From the NCBI GenBank assembly GCA_039707465.1, contig CM077648.1, positions 25,606,119 to 25,670,118 on the forward strand: DNA of 64,000 nt, in the 5' to 3' direction. A program made the translations under genes and the position numbers. Within the stretch, counting starts at the first letter, position 1, and each line of letters starts with the position of its first letter. Positions 12,553 through 26,100 of this stretch are shown here, piece by piece. A model generated the notes under the pieces. It was given only the letters and a program-made list of their open reading frames with translations, did no database searches and had not been told where the DNA came from. The stretch is from Rhabdophis nuchalis (Eukaryota > Chordata > Lepidosauria > Squamata > Natricidae).

Positions 12553-13045
12553 AAGGTTTTGACGACCATCTTCAAAGCGCTCCATGGCTCGGGACCTAGT
12601 TACATGCGAGACCGTCTCCTGCCCCATACATCCCTAAGACCGATACGCTCCCACAGAGAGGGCCTTCTCAGGGTGCCGTCGGACGGACAATGCCGACTGG
12701 CGACACCCAGGGGGAGAGCCTTCTCTGTGGCGGGCCCAGCCCTTTGGAACGACTTACCCCCTGAACTTCGCACCATCTCCGACCTCCGCCTCTTCCGCAA
12801 GTGCTTAAAGACACATCTGTTCCATCTAGCCGGCCTAGCGTAACCTCCACAATGACTTGTAGATAGTTTTAAATTTTGGGGATTTTAATTTGGATTTTAG
12901 CGCAGGATCTTTATTAATAAGTTTTTTAAATTTGTTATATGGTTTTGTATGTATTTTAATATGCCTGTGTGCCGCCCTGGGTCCGTTTGGAGAAGGGTGG
13001 GATATAAATTTAATAAAATCAAAAATCAAAATCAAATAAATATAT
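12553..13045 (+). mobile_element. L2-clade LINE 3' end
   Basis: The frame at 12559-12843 encodes the last 94 residues of an L2 reverse transcriptase, including TIFKALHGSGPSY, RAFSVAGPALWNDLPPEL and LKTHLFHLAGLA. The 3' untranslated part follows, with GTGCCGCCCTGGGTCC at about 12968 and an AAAATCAAAAATC-type tail at 13010-13040. Truncated at its 5' end. Confidence 0.85.
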
Positions 13046-15568
13046 ATTCCTTTTATTTGGGAAAGTTCTTGAAAAGGTTGCAAATAGCCAAACCATTGTG
13101 TAAGGAAATAATTGTAAAAATTATTTTGATCCAACAGATTTCACTGAAAATCTTATTTAAAAGTAGTATGTTCTTTCCAGGGTTTATTTGCTGCTCCAAT
13201 TGAAACCGATTCTAAATAACATATATACCCTACTTTTCTAAATAAAGTTGATTTGTGGTTCAATATAAAATGTAAATTATGAATGGTATTTTGTTCCAAA
13301 ATACATAGATAATACTAGTAGTAATAATTTCATAATAAAACTCAGTTATCCCAAATTAAATGTTTATTTATTTAATTTATTTATGAATCAGATTTACATA
13401 CCTATTCATCTCATATGAAGTATTGTTTATAGTGATTTCATAGTGGCCCTTTTTTAGATTTTCAGAAATACTTGTTCAGAAAGTTCAGAACTAAACTTAG
13501 GGTCCTCTATATAGAAATAATCTGCAATAAATTGCGGTTTTGAATAGTGACATATAAGGGAAGAGCAGAAATTTCAAAAGTTTTATTTTTTCCACTTGAT
13601 TTAGTGTTACTATGAAAGATTCAAGGAACAAAGGCTAAAAAAGGGCATAGTTGGTATTGTGTAACATTTTTTGGCAAAAATTAAATAGAGCATGTTAATA
13701 ATATAAAATGGTAGGAAATACCATTTTTAATGGTATAAAAGGAAATTGTTTATAATACTTTTAAAATTGCTAATCAGACTAGGCAACTCAACAATAGTTC
13801 TAACATAAAAAATTCCATACATCTGAATTCATCTGAATAGTGACATCATAATCAATTCCAACTGAATTACCTCAGACCACTCCTGAGTATATGCACCTTA
13901 AGGGAAGTTGTGAAGCTGGGGCATTAAAAAGAGTCACTTGTTAATCACAATAAGCATAGGATTCAGAAAAAAGAGCATCTAATACAAGGTCAGTAGGAAA
14001 ATGAATAATTTTTTTAGACAATATTTATTTGATATATTTTAATCCCCCTCAAATTTGAATAAATTATTTTAGCATATCAGTATAAACTATGTATAATCTC
14101 TAATGGTTTACTATAGTACTTACAAGGGGTTTTAGAATATTTTTCTTGTCTTGCTGCTTTTCCTATATCCATTACCAGAAAAACTAAGCAGATGGTAGAA
14201 ATATACAACTTCATTGTTCCAATTATTATTGCTTGTATTCTTTAAAATAATTTTTGTATTCTTTAAGAATTAGAAAGAAAGCAGCAACTGATGACTTTCA
14301 GATGTTAGTTCTGCCAGAATTCGTAAAGAGCATATTGTATATTATTGGACTTTGTCACACTATGATCATTTCACCTTGTCTCCTCTCCTTTCTAGATTTC
14401 TCATTTAAAAAAATACTCCCAACAACATTAACTTTTCTGAAGTACAAAAACAAATGCAACTATCAATTCAATTACAAACATATAACCTGAAACAGAACTA
14501 AACCATAATGCTTCTTGGTCTTCAGTGATATCATACAATATAGTTTGAATAGAAAGGCAAACTATAAATAATTTTGGAAAGATTGGTTCTAATATTTTTT
14601 GTAATTACTCTGTCCTTGGAATTGGTTGCTAGCAGGTTTGCAATTCTGTTTTTAAAAATATTGTTTGAATCAGCTTTCTTTCTATAGAATAGAATTAGAT
14701 AGCTTTGGTGCAGATATATGAATAGGAGTTTTCATACATTTTGTTACAAGCAGGAAAAAGTGCTTGTTTGTGGAAGTATCCAGATTTATTCTCAACCTAT
14801 TCCTTGATACTGGGTTAATGTTGAGTGCTACATATAGCACACTCTTCAGGTTTATTCATATATTTCTTCCTCATCTGTCTACTGCTGTCTCTCTCTGTTT
14901 TACACATATAGACTTAGGACACACACATCCATATATATCCATACCCCCCCCCCCACACACACACAAAATACGCACTACAGTATTTCTTTTGCGATAAGCT
15001 GTGTTATGTAAAGTATAGCAAGCAAAACAGAAATGAGGAAGCAATCTAGTTTATACCAAAATTATTTACTATCCCTTTCCATATTTTCTGTTCTTATAAA
15101 TCATCCATGCTTCTATCAAGCACATACACTGCTTCAGATTGTATTTTGTAATCAGCTACATCCAACCTCAGCTTTCTGTTTTTCCTTTATGATTATTTAC
15201 TCTTTTTCATATGTTTATTTTGCAGTTCCTAATTTATTCTCCATGCTGCATGCTATGCTGCAGAGGAGAATTTTATTTCTTTTATTTATTGAATTTGTTG
15301 GTTGCCCATCTCACAGCTACTCTAGCATTACCCATGCCTGTTCAGAGCCAGTATACTGTAATTGTTTTACTGTATTTAGACAGTTTCTAATGTAGATTTT
15401 ACTTATATAATTAAGTGAACAGATTGGTAATTTATATCTAATTTATTATCTTTGTAAACATTTAATTAATAATTGCTAATCTTTGAGCATAGAAGCAATT
15501 TATTTTATTACGGATACTTTTACGTCACTTCATTCAGGTTTTACTGACTGAAGTAGTAATTGGTTTAC
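13046..15568. other. AT-rich non-coding DNA
   Basis: No gene recognised. A C-run followed by CA repeats occurs at 14943-14966. Open frames at 14254-15395 are low complexity with no family match that I can see. Confidence 0.5.
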
Positions 15569-16030
15569 TGGTAGTCCTCAACTAATGACCATTCATTCAA
15601 AGATCTTTTGAAGTTACAACAGCACTCAGTAAGATGACTGGTCCTCAAAGTTATAGCTGTTGCAGCATCCCCACAATCACATGATCAAAATTTGAGCACT
15701 TGGCAGCTCACCTGATTTGCAACCACAGAGGTGCTTCATCCTTCATTCATGAGTTGGGGGGAAACTATGACTATGTCCTTTTGGGCCCTGCACTCCATGG
15801 GTCCTGCTGCCCTAACTGACCTTTGGTATCTTCTTGGTCTCACTGCTGAACCAGCATATCCAACCTTGCTGCTGATCTAGGAAAGTTTCTTTCCAAAGTT
15901 GTGCATGGGAATTTCCTCATGAAAACTGAGGAATATGCCCTCATGAATATACTTGTACTACTGTATTATTTCTCTACTTATCACTTTGGGTGTTGAGGGA
16001 GATACAAAGTTCCAGTTCTTGCTTTTCTGG
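15569..16030. repeat. Degraded interspersed repeat (CACATGATCA family)
   Basis: Begins TGGTAGTCCTCAACTAATGA, the apparent terminus of this family, and contains CATCCCCACAATCACATGAT and GCACTTGGCAGC shared with the copy at 4.5 kb. Confidence 0.55.
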
Positions 16031-16802
16031 CAGCCTCAACCTTTGTTATTTGATGCTGTATATAATAAAATATATAATGTATGCCAAACTAAATAGCAAC
16101 CCAATCTATAAAATTATAGTATACATTCCAATTAATTCATACAGTCAAAATAAATAATAGTCCCATATATTTCTTTTGTATCTAACAAAAGTTCCCAAAT
16201 ATCTGCTTAAAGAACCAAGATTCTAACAACTTTTAAAAATATTAACAATGAAATGCAGCTCTTATTCTTAAAAATAGCTGGAGAAGAGAATCTTTGTATC
16301 TGGTATCTTTCTACCACATTTAATGGACAATAGTGCCACTTAAGAAATACTCCGTACTAGCATATAATACCTCTTTTTGATCTATTTATAAAAAAGAAAG
16401 TGATTAAAGCATGTGCTTGGCAATGAATGTTAGCTGTTGTGAAATTTATAGGAATCTGCTATATTCCTATGTGACTTGATAACCTCCCATAGCAATAATA
16501 AATATAAATGACACATCCTAAAAATAGTTCAGTCACCACTCCTTTAACAAGAATGTGAGTGACAATTCTTCCATTCACTAGTTGTTGACTCACTTTTTAG
16601 GTGAAGTAAATGAATGTACATATTACTCAGCTCATGCTTCTCCTTTAATGATGATAACTAATCTAACGCTTCTCATTTTTCAATTAGGTACTATTGCAAT
16701 GCTGATCCCTGTGGCCAAGAAATAGTGGAGTAGCTCAATGTAATTTAAGATTGAATTATTAAAACTATAAGAAAAAAACCTGAATGATTTTTTTTCTAAA
16801 GC
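16031..16802. other. Non-coding DNA
   Basis: AT-rich; nothing recognised. Confidence 0.5.
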
Positions 16803-16810
16803 AGCAATTC

Positions 16811-17109
16811 CAGAGGTGGGTTCCTACCAGTTCGGACTGGTTTTGCTGAACCGGTAGTAACTTTGAGGCCTCGGTCACTGGAACCAGCAGCGACCCAGGC
16901 CTGCCATGCCCCTGAACCAGTTCTCCTACAGCTGCGCCATTTTGATTTTTGGTTCTGCGCATCCACAGAACAATTTTCACAGCAGAAATGTAATTTTCCC
17001 CCTTTTTAACACTTTGCGCATGCGCACACCTTTTTAGGTGCAAATGCGCACATGTACAAAAAAATTTGCACGGCGACCCGACAGTAATTCCAGCAGCAGC
17101 CCACCCCTG
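16811..17109. mobile_element. hAT miniature element, CAGAGGTGG family
   Basis: 299 bp with inverted ends CAGAGGTGGG and CCCACCCCTG. The flanking 8-bp duplication is AGCAATTC at 16803-16810 and AGCAACTC at 17110-17117, one mismatch. GC-richer than its surroundings, with CpG-containing CGCATGCGC stretches. Confidence 0.75.
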
Positions 17110-17117
17110 AGCAACTC

Positions 17118-19385
17118 ATCAGAAATTCTAAATATTAAACATACATTCTGATTCTCAGTATAGTTAAAATTACAACTTTGTGGCAAAATATTTTTAATGC
17201 ACGCTCTCTTAAAATATTGTTCAAAGTAATCTGGAGCAAGCAGTGTTTTTGCTTGAGCATGAACAAACACTGCACATGTTTTTTGTTTGAATATGTAGTT
17301 GTTTATCTTCATAGATCGATAATACCACTTAGAAAAACCTCCTTGCTCATTTCTGTTTACTTTTACTTTTTCTTTTAAAAAAGATTTCACTTTAGCAGAA
17401 ACAATATGTAACTGGATTGCTGTTCTTTTATAAACATTTTAGAAATTGAACAAACAATAAAATCAACAAAATATTAAGAATTGAACAATACTTTAAAAAG
17501 CAAAATATAGAGAAGGTAAATGAAGGCAGTTAGCTTCTTAGATGGCCTATTAGCTTCAGTTTTTTCTTTGTTCTGAATGTTTTGAATCTGTCTGACAAGA
17601 TATACAGACAGATTTGTTAATGTATTGTATGTTGCTGTTGCATCATAAAGTAAAATATTTTATAAGTAAAACTACATAAATATAATATAAAAACAATCTA
17701 AACTCTGGTAAATATTAAAAATAACAGACAACACTATAACAGGCAACCGGAACAACAATGGCAATGGGACAAATACAGCATTAAATCAAAATAATAAATA
17801 ATAATAAAATAGTAATAAGACACTAAATTGTTAAAGTGCTTATGTAAGAAAAGAAAGGATAATTTGACAGTGAAAATACAATAATGTAGGTATCAGGAGG
17901 GCGCCTTGGTACAGCATTAATCAACCACCTCTGAAAAGGCCTTTCTTTTGTATCTTACCCACTTTGCCTCATCAGTTGAGGGTATCTGGAGAAGATGCTA
18001 AGTGAAGATCTTCAGTAAATATGGAAGGAGGAGCTGTAGGCGTCAGAGTTTAAGGTTTTGTAGGTTAATACCGGTATTCGTATTTTGAATAAGGCCTAGA
18101 AACAGATTTTCACCCCTACAGTTGGCTAAGCAGTAGAATAATGTTACTGTATCAACCAATCCCAATTGGCAACTCATTTTTCTGATTTTAATCTAACTGA
18201 AGTTCCCAAATCACTTCCAAGTTAGGCCAGTTTATAACCAGATCATTTATAAAAGCTTCATGGAGGTTTGTTCCAGCTAATTCATTGTTACAGATAGAAG
18301 AAAGTTTCAGCACTAGAAACTATTTTAGGCCTCTAGTTACTGTACTAGATATAAGAATGCCTTAGAAGGAATACAGTATTTTCTAGATGATGACAGGCAT
18401 CACTTTTACAAGAGGGAAAAAATACAAATAGTAAAGTTGTCTTTTAATCTTCATGCAGCTAAATTATCCTGCCCAGACAAGGGTATAAAACATGAATTGC
18501 CTTACCTACGTTGTATTAAATGAAAAGCAGTAAAGCTTATCTGCATATTATATCAGTGCATCCCCTTATCATCTCTTTCAACTTCTCTTTCAATGGTTTC
18601 ATATAGGTGCTAAAAGATTTGAGAAATAAAATAACTGTCATGGAGCAGAATATTACCAGCAGCATCTTTTGAAATTAACATCCAGGTAAGACTATGCTTA
18701 CTCTATTATAAAATACATGCTTTCTGTTTTTACCATCGAGTTGATGGGATGCATGAGACAATATGTTGACTTGAATGAAAGTCTCTAGATAAAGATCCTA
18801 TCTTATGATAGGATAGGACTCTAATCACATGAATGTGATTAGAATAAAACTGAACCTTGGTTGTCCTATGGCATACTGGGTACAAGAAAAGAAAATGCTA
18901 GAAATATACTATATTAGATTTATTGACAGAAAGAAACTGATAAAAAGTAATCAATGACAACAAGGATAAGTTAAGATTAAAAAAGCAGAAAAACAGTTGA
19001 AGTGTGTTTTTGAGAAAAAAAAGAAAAAAATGAAATGGAGTGAAAAGTCTAAAGAAGGAACCTCCAGCAATGCAAAATTAATTAAGAAAAAAAAGTTAGG
19101 AAATAATTTGAAACTTAAGTGAGGAAAATCTGGAAGGAGTATTTTAGTACATTTGGGAATAATAATGGAAGGTCAGAGAAAGAATTTGAAACATGCATAT
19201 GGTGTGTTAGCATCCAAGAACCAATTAACAAACAGTAATGAATATTTTATGCCTGAAAAATAGAAGAGCTCCAGGTATAGATTGTATAGCAACCAATGTT
19301 AAAATATAAATGTGGTTTGTTTAGTGTGCAACCTATATAATATGTTTGTATGTGATATATAAATTAGAACAAGTAAATGATTTTA
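17118..19385. other. AT-rich non-coding DNA
   Basis: No supportable gene. Overlapping frames at 17034-17390 on both strands have no recognisable motif. Confidence 0.5.
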
Positions 19386-19389
19386 TGTA

Positions 19390-19800
19390 AATATTTTCTT
19401 AAAAGATAGTGAATAATATATTGTGAGAAAAGAATATTTGTCAAAAGTGAAAATCTATGTAACAGCTTGTTTCTGCCCATTTTTCTACATGGAAATGAGA
19501 AATAAGTCAGCAGAAATATTAAAGTTGAATGCAACGGAAATTAGATACTGAAAAAGTGTGTTGACAAAACAAGAGGTGGGGTCAGAAATGAATGGGTATT
19601 GACTGAACATTGATTGAATACAAAATCAACAAAAGTTGATTTTGTACAAAAGAAATTCATTGTAGTTTAGTCATGTAAAAAGAGTGAATAAAGATCAAAA
19701 TACAAACTAAATATATGAAGATAGAGTGGATGGACTGAGAGAAAAGGAAAGATTATAAAAAGTGCTGTTGGGTAAAGTTGTTAGCACCCTCAAAAAGAGA
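19390..19800 (+). mobile_element. Decayed non-LTR retrotransposon remnant
   Basis: Across several frames and stops, pieces translate to text like the region after the catalytic core of non-LTR reverse transcriptases: a piece near FLYGNE, then one ending near HVKRV. The match is by eye and the clade is uncertain. Confidence 0.4.
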
Positions 19801-20089
19801 TGAGAATTTTAAAAACAAAATTATTATTCATTATTGTATTCCTCCTTCCCCTTTCTATATCATTCAAGGCAGGCTAAGAAAGAGGGACTGGCCTAAATTC
19901 ACTATTTGGCTGACTCTCATTTATATTGAAATGCAATGATAGAAGCATGATTAGTGTGCAAGAATACAAAAATATGAACGTATATACTGATGCATTGGTA
20001 TAAACAATATTTTTAGCTATATTAATGCCACAAATTTGTCTGGGTTATTATGTCTTTTTCTGCTATGCCTAGCATTGCTTTCATCAGAA

Positions 20090-20510
20090 TGGAATAGTGT
20101 TTAGTTTAATGACCACTCATTCAGCAACTTACGATTGTGCTGAGTGACACTTGAAACCAGTCCTTGTAGCTGCGGCTATCACAGAGATCCTGCAGTCACA
20201 CAATTGTGATCTGAGTGTTCGGTGACTAGGATGTAATTATGACATTGCAGTATCCCAAAGTGATATGACACCCATTTGCAAACTTCACTGTCCCTTCCAA
20301 CAAGCAAAGTCAATGGGGAAGTCAGCAGATGTTGCAAATGTTAACTAGATGAGATTTGCTTAACTTTGTAGGATTCGCTTAACAAGTAACCAGAAGTGCC
20401 ATAACTGCAATTATTAAGTGGCATGGTCATATGACATTGCACTTTATGACTGCATTGTTTAGTGACAGCAATTCCAGCCCCAATTGCTGTTGTTAATCAG
20501 GCACTACCTT
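20090..20510. repeat. Degraded interspersed repeat (CACATGATCA family)
   Basis: Contains TTTAATGACCACTCATTCAG, AAGTCAATGGGGAAG and TTAACAAGTAACCAG in the order seen in the copies at 8.7 and 15.6 kb. Confidence 0.55.
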
Positions 20511-21067
20511 TAATGGATTTGTACATGCTGTATATATGTCACAGTTCAGATAGCCTATTCAGAAGCATATATATTGAGGGTCTCAAAGGATAGCATGAAT
20601 TATGAGGGCAGCTACACCATGAAAGAAATCCACTATGTTTCTAGTCTTTAGCATCTCATCTGAATGTACACTCCATTATGATGGTTTATGTGACCCACTA
20701 GTTGTATCAGTTTACTGTTTATCTCTTATAAAATGAAACAATGATTTATAGCTAATGTTTATAGATTATAGTACAAAGCAAAGTGCTTGGTTTGAGGTAG
20801 GGCTTCTCTCTGCCTTGATCTGATTGTATTCTCCAATGTCTTGAAAGCTGTACTTGGAGATCAGTCATTTGTCCTAAAATAGCCTATGGTCAAAGCAAAA
20901 GTACAATGCAATTGTGTTCCATTTTTTTAATGCCTGAACATATTTTTTTAAAATGCTACCTATGTATATTAAGCCAACAAATATAAAGAGGTTTGCAAAA
21001 ATCATTTTGTACTGTGCAATATAAGGACATAACAAATTTAATTAAAAGTAACAGTAGTCATTTCCAT

Positions 21068-21630
21068 ATTTATTTATTTAAACTTATGCCCTATCACAAT
21101 CTGATGACTTTCAACATCTTACAGAGTACATAATACCTCCGAGGTCACTTCCAACTCTGTAATTCTCTTATTCTAATATACAAAAGTGAAAGCATCCATG
21201 ATATGATTAAAAATAATAACAAAAACCCCAAGAACAAAGACAAACTAAAAAAGTGGCCCAATATTTTGAGCATGCTTAATGTTTTGAACAACATTTAAAT
21301 TAAGGGAATGCACGCTTATATTTTGGATTTCCATTTTTAGTTTTTTCTGAAAGCCTGCTGAGAGAGGGCGAGTCTGATCGCAATAAAGAAGGGATTCTAA
21401 AATATTGGCACTACCATGGAAAAGCAATGCCTCTTAGCCTTGCCCACACCTTTCCTTCTAAAAGTGTGGGATTACAAGTTTTTTCCTGCAGAAATTAATG
21501 GGTCAAGGCGATTCTGCTTGGAGTAGGCTGTTCCAGATGCCAAGCCATAAAGTGGCTTATCAGTCAGCATCAGCATTTTAATGTATCCAGAAACCAAGTG
21601 GCAACCAGTGCAGGAATTGCAGAATTTGTG
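21068..21630 (-). mobile_element. Degraded LINE 3' region
   Basis: TATTTATTTAAACTTATGCCC is a tail of the L2 type in inverted orientation. The following CCATAAAGTGGCTTATCAGTC and GTGGCAACCAGTGCAGG match in style the interior of an L2 LINE read backwards. No intact frame. Confidence 0.4.
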
Positions 21631-21682
21631 TTATGTATTCCCAATGCCGAGAAACAGTAAGCATGCAGGATCCTGGGTTCTA

Positions 21683-21790
21683 GACCAGCAGCCCCTAACC
21701 TTGGTGGCAGAAGGGATGGTTCTGCGCATGCAGGGTGCGAGCGCGAGTGTGAAAGCAGTCTTGTGTGTGCAGCTCCACTTGGATAAGTAG
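21683..21790. mobile_element. Partial hAT-like miniature element
   Basis: GACCAGCAGCCCCTAACCTTG followed by TGCGCATGCAG resembles one end of a hAT miniature family; I could not find the other end. Confidence 0.35.
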
Positions 21791-21849
21791 AGTTGCACAT
21801 GTTAGCATACTAACACACAAACACATATATACATATATATATATATATA

Positions 21850-22062
21850 TTTGTTTTCGTAGATTTTCACGGGTGTAGGTATGCTGGCATATGGTATACT
21901 TATACACGGGAAAATCCCCGAAGCCAGCTATGCCAGCATATATATATGGTATATATGCTGGTATTGCTGGCTTCGGGGATTTTCCCGTGTATATAGCATG
22001 GAGATGTTATTGCAACGTTTCGACAAGATCTCACTTGTCATCATCAGGCAGGCTTCTGTCTG
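21850..22062 (-). repeat. Penelope-like terminal sequence with hairpin
   Basis: Contains two inverted copies of a CACGGGAAAATCCCCGAAGC unit (arms about 21905-21945 and 21950-21992) and, on the - strand, a hammerhead-like core CTGATGA at 22047-22041 with GAAAC at 22021-22017. Such terminal repeats with hammerheads are known from Penelope-like elements. Family assignment is inference. Confidence 0.45.
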
Positions 22063-22081
22063 TGACTGTGACTATATATAT

Positions 22082-22346
22082 GTTAGTTTTATGAGCTGAT
22101 CAATAAATTTAAATTTGAGAGACCACGATAGATCTATTTCGAGCTTATTAGCTCTCTCTATATATATATCCTAGTCTCCCTGATTAATTTATTGATCAGC
22201 TCAAAAAACCTAACACACATAAAAAAAGTACACAATGGAACTAATAGCTTTCTGTCTAGATGGTCTCTGGCGATGAGCCGAAAGGCAGAAAGGAAAGCAG
22301 TATGCTTCCTCCCTTAATTGGGGCTTAACAGGGTGTTGTGACACAA
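22082..22346 (-). repeat. Second, rearranged copy of the hammerhead repeat
   Basis: GTTAGTTTTATGAGCTGATC to GATAGATCTATTTCGAGCTT (22082-22146) matches the tail and ribozyme 3' half of the 6.5 kb element. It is followed at 22171-22214 by an inverted copy of the tail, and ends TTAACAGGGTGTTGTGACAC like the first element. The tRNA-like head is absent and the CUGAUGA core has decayed, although stem II (now with G-C at 10.1/11.1) and stem III are kept. Confidence 0.6.
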
Positions 22347-22663
22347 GTATATATATATATGTATGTATGTATGTATGTTTGTTATATATCTTTTATAGTG
22401 CAAAATGATCTATACATGGATATATGTCTAACAGTGCTAATTATTGTATGCTAAATGTAATTTCAGGTAGCATGTTGTTGATCCTTAAAAGAAAAATCTA
22501 CCGAAGAACCAAAGCTGTAGCTCAAAGTGGAACCTATAGTTTCTGTATGCTTTGTTAAAAGAATAAAAGTGGGTGAAAGTGGATGAGGAAGACTTTAAAA
22601 AAAGAAGTGGAAGCTATTTTTGGAAATCCAACTAGAATCCATTAATCACACATATTAAACCTG

Positions 22664-23118
22664 ATGGAGACCATAGAGACAGCAAAGCTTGAAGAACATA
22701 TGGAAGGCCAGACCAGTGAAACTTCCAATGGTTATGCTCGACCTGCTCTGACTGTTAGTGAGGAAAACAAGAATGGCAGCAACAAACCAAAGAGTTTATC
22801 CAATGGTTTGCGAAAAGGTGCTAAAAACTATCCAGAATACATACAAATTTCCATGCCCACTGACTCTAGAAACAAGTTTCCTTTGGAATGGTGGAAAACG
22901 GGCATTGCCTTTGTATATGCTGTCTTCAATTTAGTTTTAACAACTGTCATGATCACAGTGGTACATGAGAGGGTACCTCCCAAGGAGCTCAGCCCTCCAT
23001 TGCCAGATAAATTTTTTGATTATATTGATCGTGTGGAATGGGCTTTTTCTGTATCAGAAATAAATGGAATTATCCTTGTTGGAATATGGATAATCCAATG
23101 GCTGTTTCTTAAATACAA
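22664..23118 (+). CDS. SGMS2: SGMS2 coding exon 1
   Basis: Codes residues 1-151 plus two bases of codon 152. Holds the cytosolic N-terminus, the first membrane segment (AFVYAVFNLVLTTVMI), the exoplasmic loop with HERVPPKELSPPLPDKFFDY and the second segment starting at INGIILVG. Donor GT at 23119. The exon probably starts upstream in 5' untranslated sequence; TTTCAG at 22462-22467 is a possible acceptor but its pyrimidine tract is poor. Confidence 0.95.
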
Positions 23119-26100
23119 GTAAGTATTTTTGCTTTTATTTTTAAAATTAACAGATTTGGGTAAAATTGGGGTTTGCTTGGATTGGCAGAATGCTGGATAG
23201 AATGTGCTGAAACTCTGCTTATCAAAGTAAGTTTGGGAATTTAGCCCATTTTATTTATTTAGTCACTTGTATGATGTAGAAATTTATACAGATATAAACA
23301 TATAAAATAAAGCCTTAATTGATAGAAGCCATGATGAATGGCAGAGATCAATATCTATCTAGTATCTTATTTATGATGATTATGACATATAGCGAGTTGT
23401 GACTTGGAATGTAAAAAAATGATAATTGGTATGAAGAAAAGAATTAGCAGATGAAAATAAAAGGATATATTGTGGGTATTTGAAACTAAGATAAAGGGGA
23501 AGATTGTAATAGAGCTGAATGAAAATTATCTACAGGTAGTTCTTGATTTAGGACTATTTATGCACACTGCAGCATCACGCCTGTGGTCATGTGATCATTT
23601 GTGGTTGTTGGGCAGCCTATCTGCATTTACAACCAGTTGCAGAATTCCACAGTCTTGTAATTGCTTTTTGCATCATTTTATGCTATTTAGTGGCAAAAAT
23701 GCCCATTGAATAAAATAGCTCAGGACTATGTGGTTTGCTTGACAACTTAGTGACTAGCTTAATGACCAAGAAATAGATCATTTTGGAAAGACAAGAAATA
23801 AAAGAGAAGAGCATGAAAATAGAATGATTATAGAAAGGTGATTTAATGGAATAACACTGTAGGCTGTGGGTGAAAAATGGTTATTGCTACAAAAAATGAG
23901 AATAAGAGAAAAATAAAAATGATGAAATAATTTCAGATGAAACTGAAATGAGGTAATGCTAGAAGTAGTTAATAGATCAGTATTGGGGGGGGGAAGTATG
24001 TTAAAGAATGGGATTGAGGCAAATTATATAAAAGTTTGTTCCGAAATATTTGATGAAAAGCATATAATAAATGCTGGGCTTATGTTGAAAATGGCATTGG
24101 TGAACATATAGACACGAATACAATGATGGTTATGATAATGACGATTTAAACTAGTATGCCACGTGAATTTCAACAACCTGGGCACATGCTACATCTGGAA
24201 CAATGTTAAAATGTGGGTGTGATTTGCTTAAGGAATGATTGTATCAGTTGCTTATCACACATGAAAACTGCATCAGTGCTTGATGATGGGAAGAATGCCA
24301 TTACTCTTCTCCTTGTACAAAGTAAGAATACATGCAAAAATATATCTTTTTAAAGGAAAGACTTTGGTAATGTTTTGATTGAGTTACAAGAGGCGACAAT
24401 AACATTTGACAAGTGCAGTATGGCTTTGTGCCAGGAGGATGTATGCAAGCAACATTTTTGCTCTCAAGTTGTTCATTGAGAAATATGTACATGAGAAAAA
24501 AGTTTTCCTAGGTTTGTTGATTTAGAGAAAGCATATAATAATATGAGTACATTTGAAGTACTGAATGTTTTGCATGAATATGGAATGAATGTTGATTGTT
24601 GATTCCCATAGCAATAGCACTTAGACTTACATAATGCTTCATAGTACTTTACAGCCCTTTCCAAGTAGTTTACAGAGTCAGCATATTGCCCCCCAACAAT
24701 CTGGGTCCTCATTCCACCAACCTCAGAAGGACAAAAGGTTGAATCAATTTTGAGATGATCAGAATTGAACTCCTGGTAGTGAGCTAAGTTATCCTGCAAT
24801 ACTTTATTCTAACCACTGCGCAACCACACCATAAGAGCAATATAAGTGGAATATTTATTGGATGTGTGTTGGCCTTTATGAGTGGATATATAAAATATTT
24901 GTAGAGTAATTTGAGGTATGTTGGTTGGATGCATGGATGTGCATGTACTTTTGCATGTAGATTATGTTGTATTGTTTTAACTGTAAGCAGATGATTTGTC
25001 ATGAATGTTAGACTGTGTGATGCAACAAGGAGCATAGATCTAAACATTAATGTATCTAATATGAATGTAACTATGTTTGACAAGGAAGATTTCAATGACC
25101 AATTATGGCAAAATTGGCAAAAAATTGGCAAAAAAGTAGAGCAGAAAGATGAATTTATGTAACCTAGTAAATAAGATGGAACATGAGTGAAGAATGATAA
25201 GATGGGGAAATGCTGGCAGAAAGGGAGTAGATAATTTGTGATCTGTTATGAGAAATGAATATTTGCTAAAAGTATGCAGAAATCACACAATACACACTTT
25301 GTTATATCAGTATTAAAACTGGGTATTTCATAGAAACATAATGTTCTGACCTAGGCTTCCCAAGAGCATGAAGCAAACTCCTGCTCCTGACAAAAACCTT
25401 TTTTATTAATTTACTGTGAATTCTGCTCATTCATATACAGCAAAGTCTTTCCAGGGAAGATTTACAGTCACAGACCTTATCTGGTATAGAGAGCTGCCAA
25501 GCCTTACTTCCAAGTCAACCCCTGTTCTTTAGCTGTTCCCTGCATCTGGCAACTCTGCACATGCGTACACTGGGAACAGGCTTCAGCTGTTCATCTGCCT
25601 CACTGATGTCTGACTCTGAAGGCAGTTGATAACTGGCATACAGCTCTGGCCCCCTCTCTGCCTCTGACACAGAGCCCTCATCAGAGCCTTCTCCAGACTC
25701 CAGGACTGGCCCATGTTCCTACCCAATCTCCTCACTGTCTGAATCTGCTGCCAGCTCCACTGGCAGGCCACAACACATAAATGCAGTGGGAACACGAAAT
25801 CTAAGTGTATATAAAAACAAGGAGAGAAGGTCATATATCATTGAAACAGCGACTTTGGATGGATAAGCAGCTAGAAAAATTATGGAGCTTCATTTTTATA
25901 TATGACGATTGCAATGAGACTATTATATGTGAAAAGAATTGTTTTTACTCACAATGTATATGAAATGGATAGTGAAAATGATGAAATTTGTTGAAATGGA
26001 CAATTTGACTACTTTAATTAGCACTAGCACATTGTCTAAATTTACTGCTAACCTCTTATTGACTTTTTGTGGTAAATAGAAAAATTGATATTATAAATGA

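Noticed and set aside
22268..22295. GATGAGCCGAAAGGC followed by AGAAA on the + strand, resembling a minimal hammerhead
   Set aside because: Two core bases (C3 and U4) are wrong and there is an extra base before GAAA; the sister element at 6.5 kb does not keep this segment. Probably chance.
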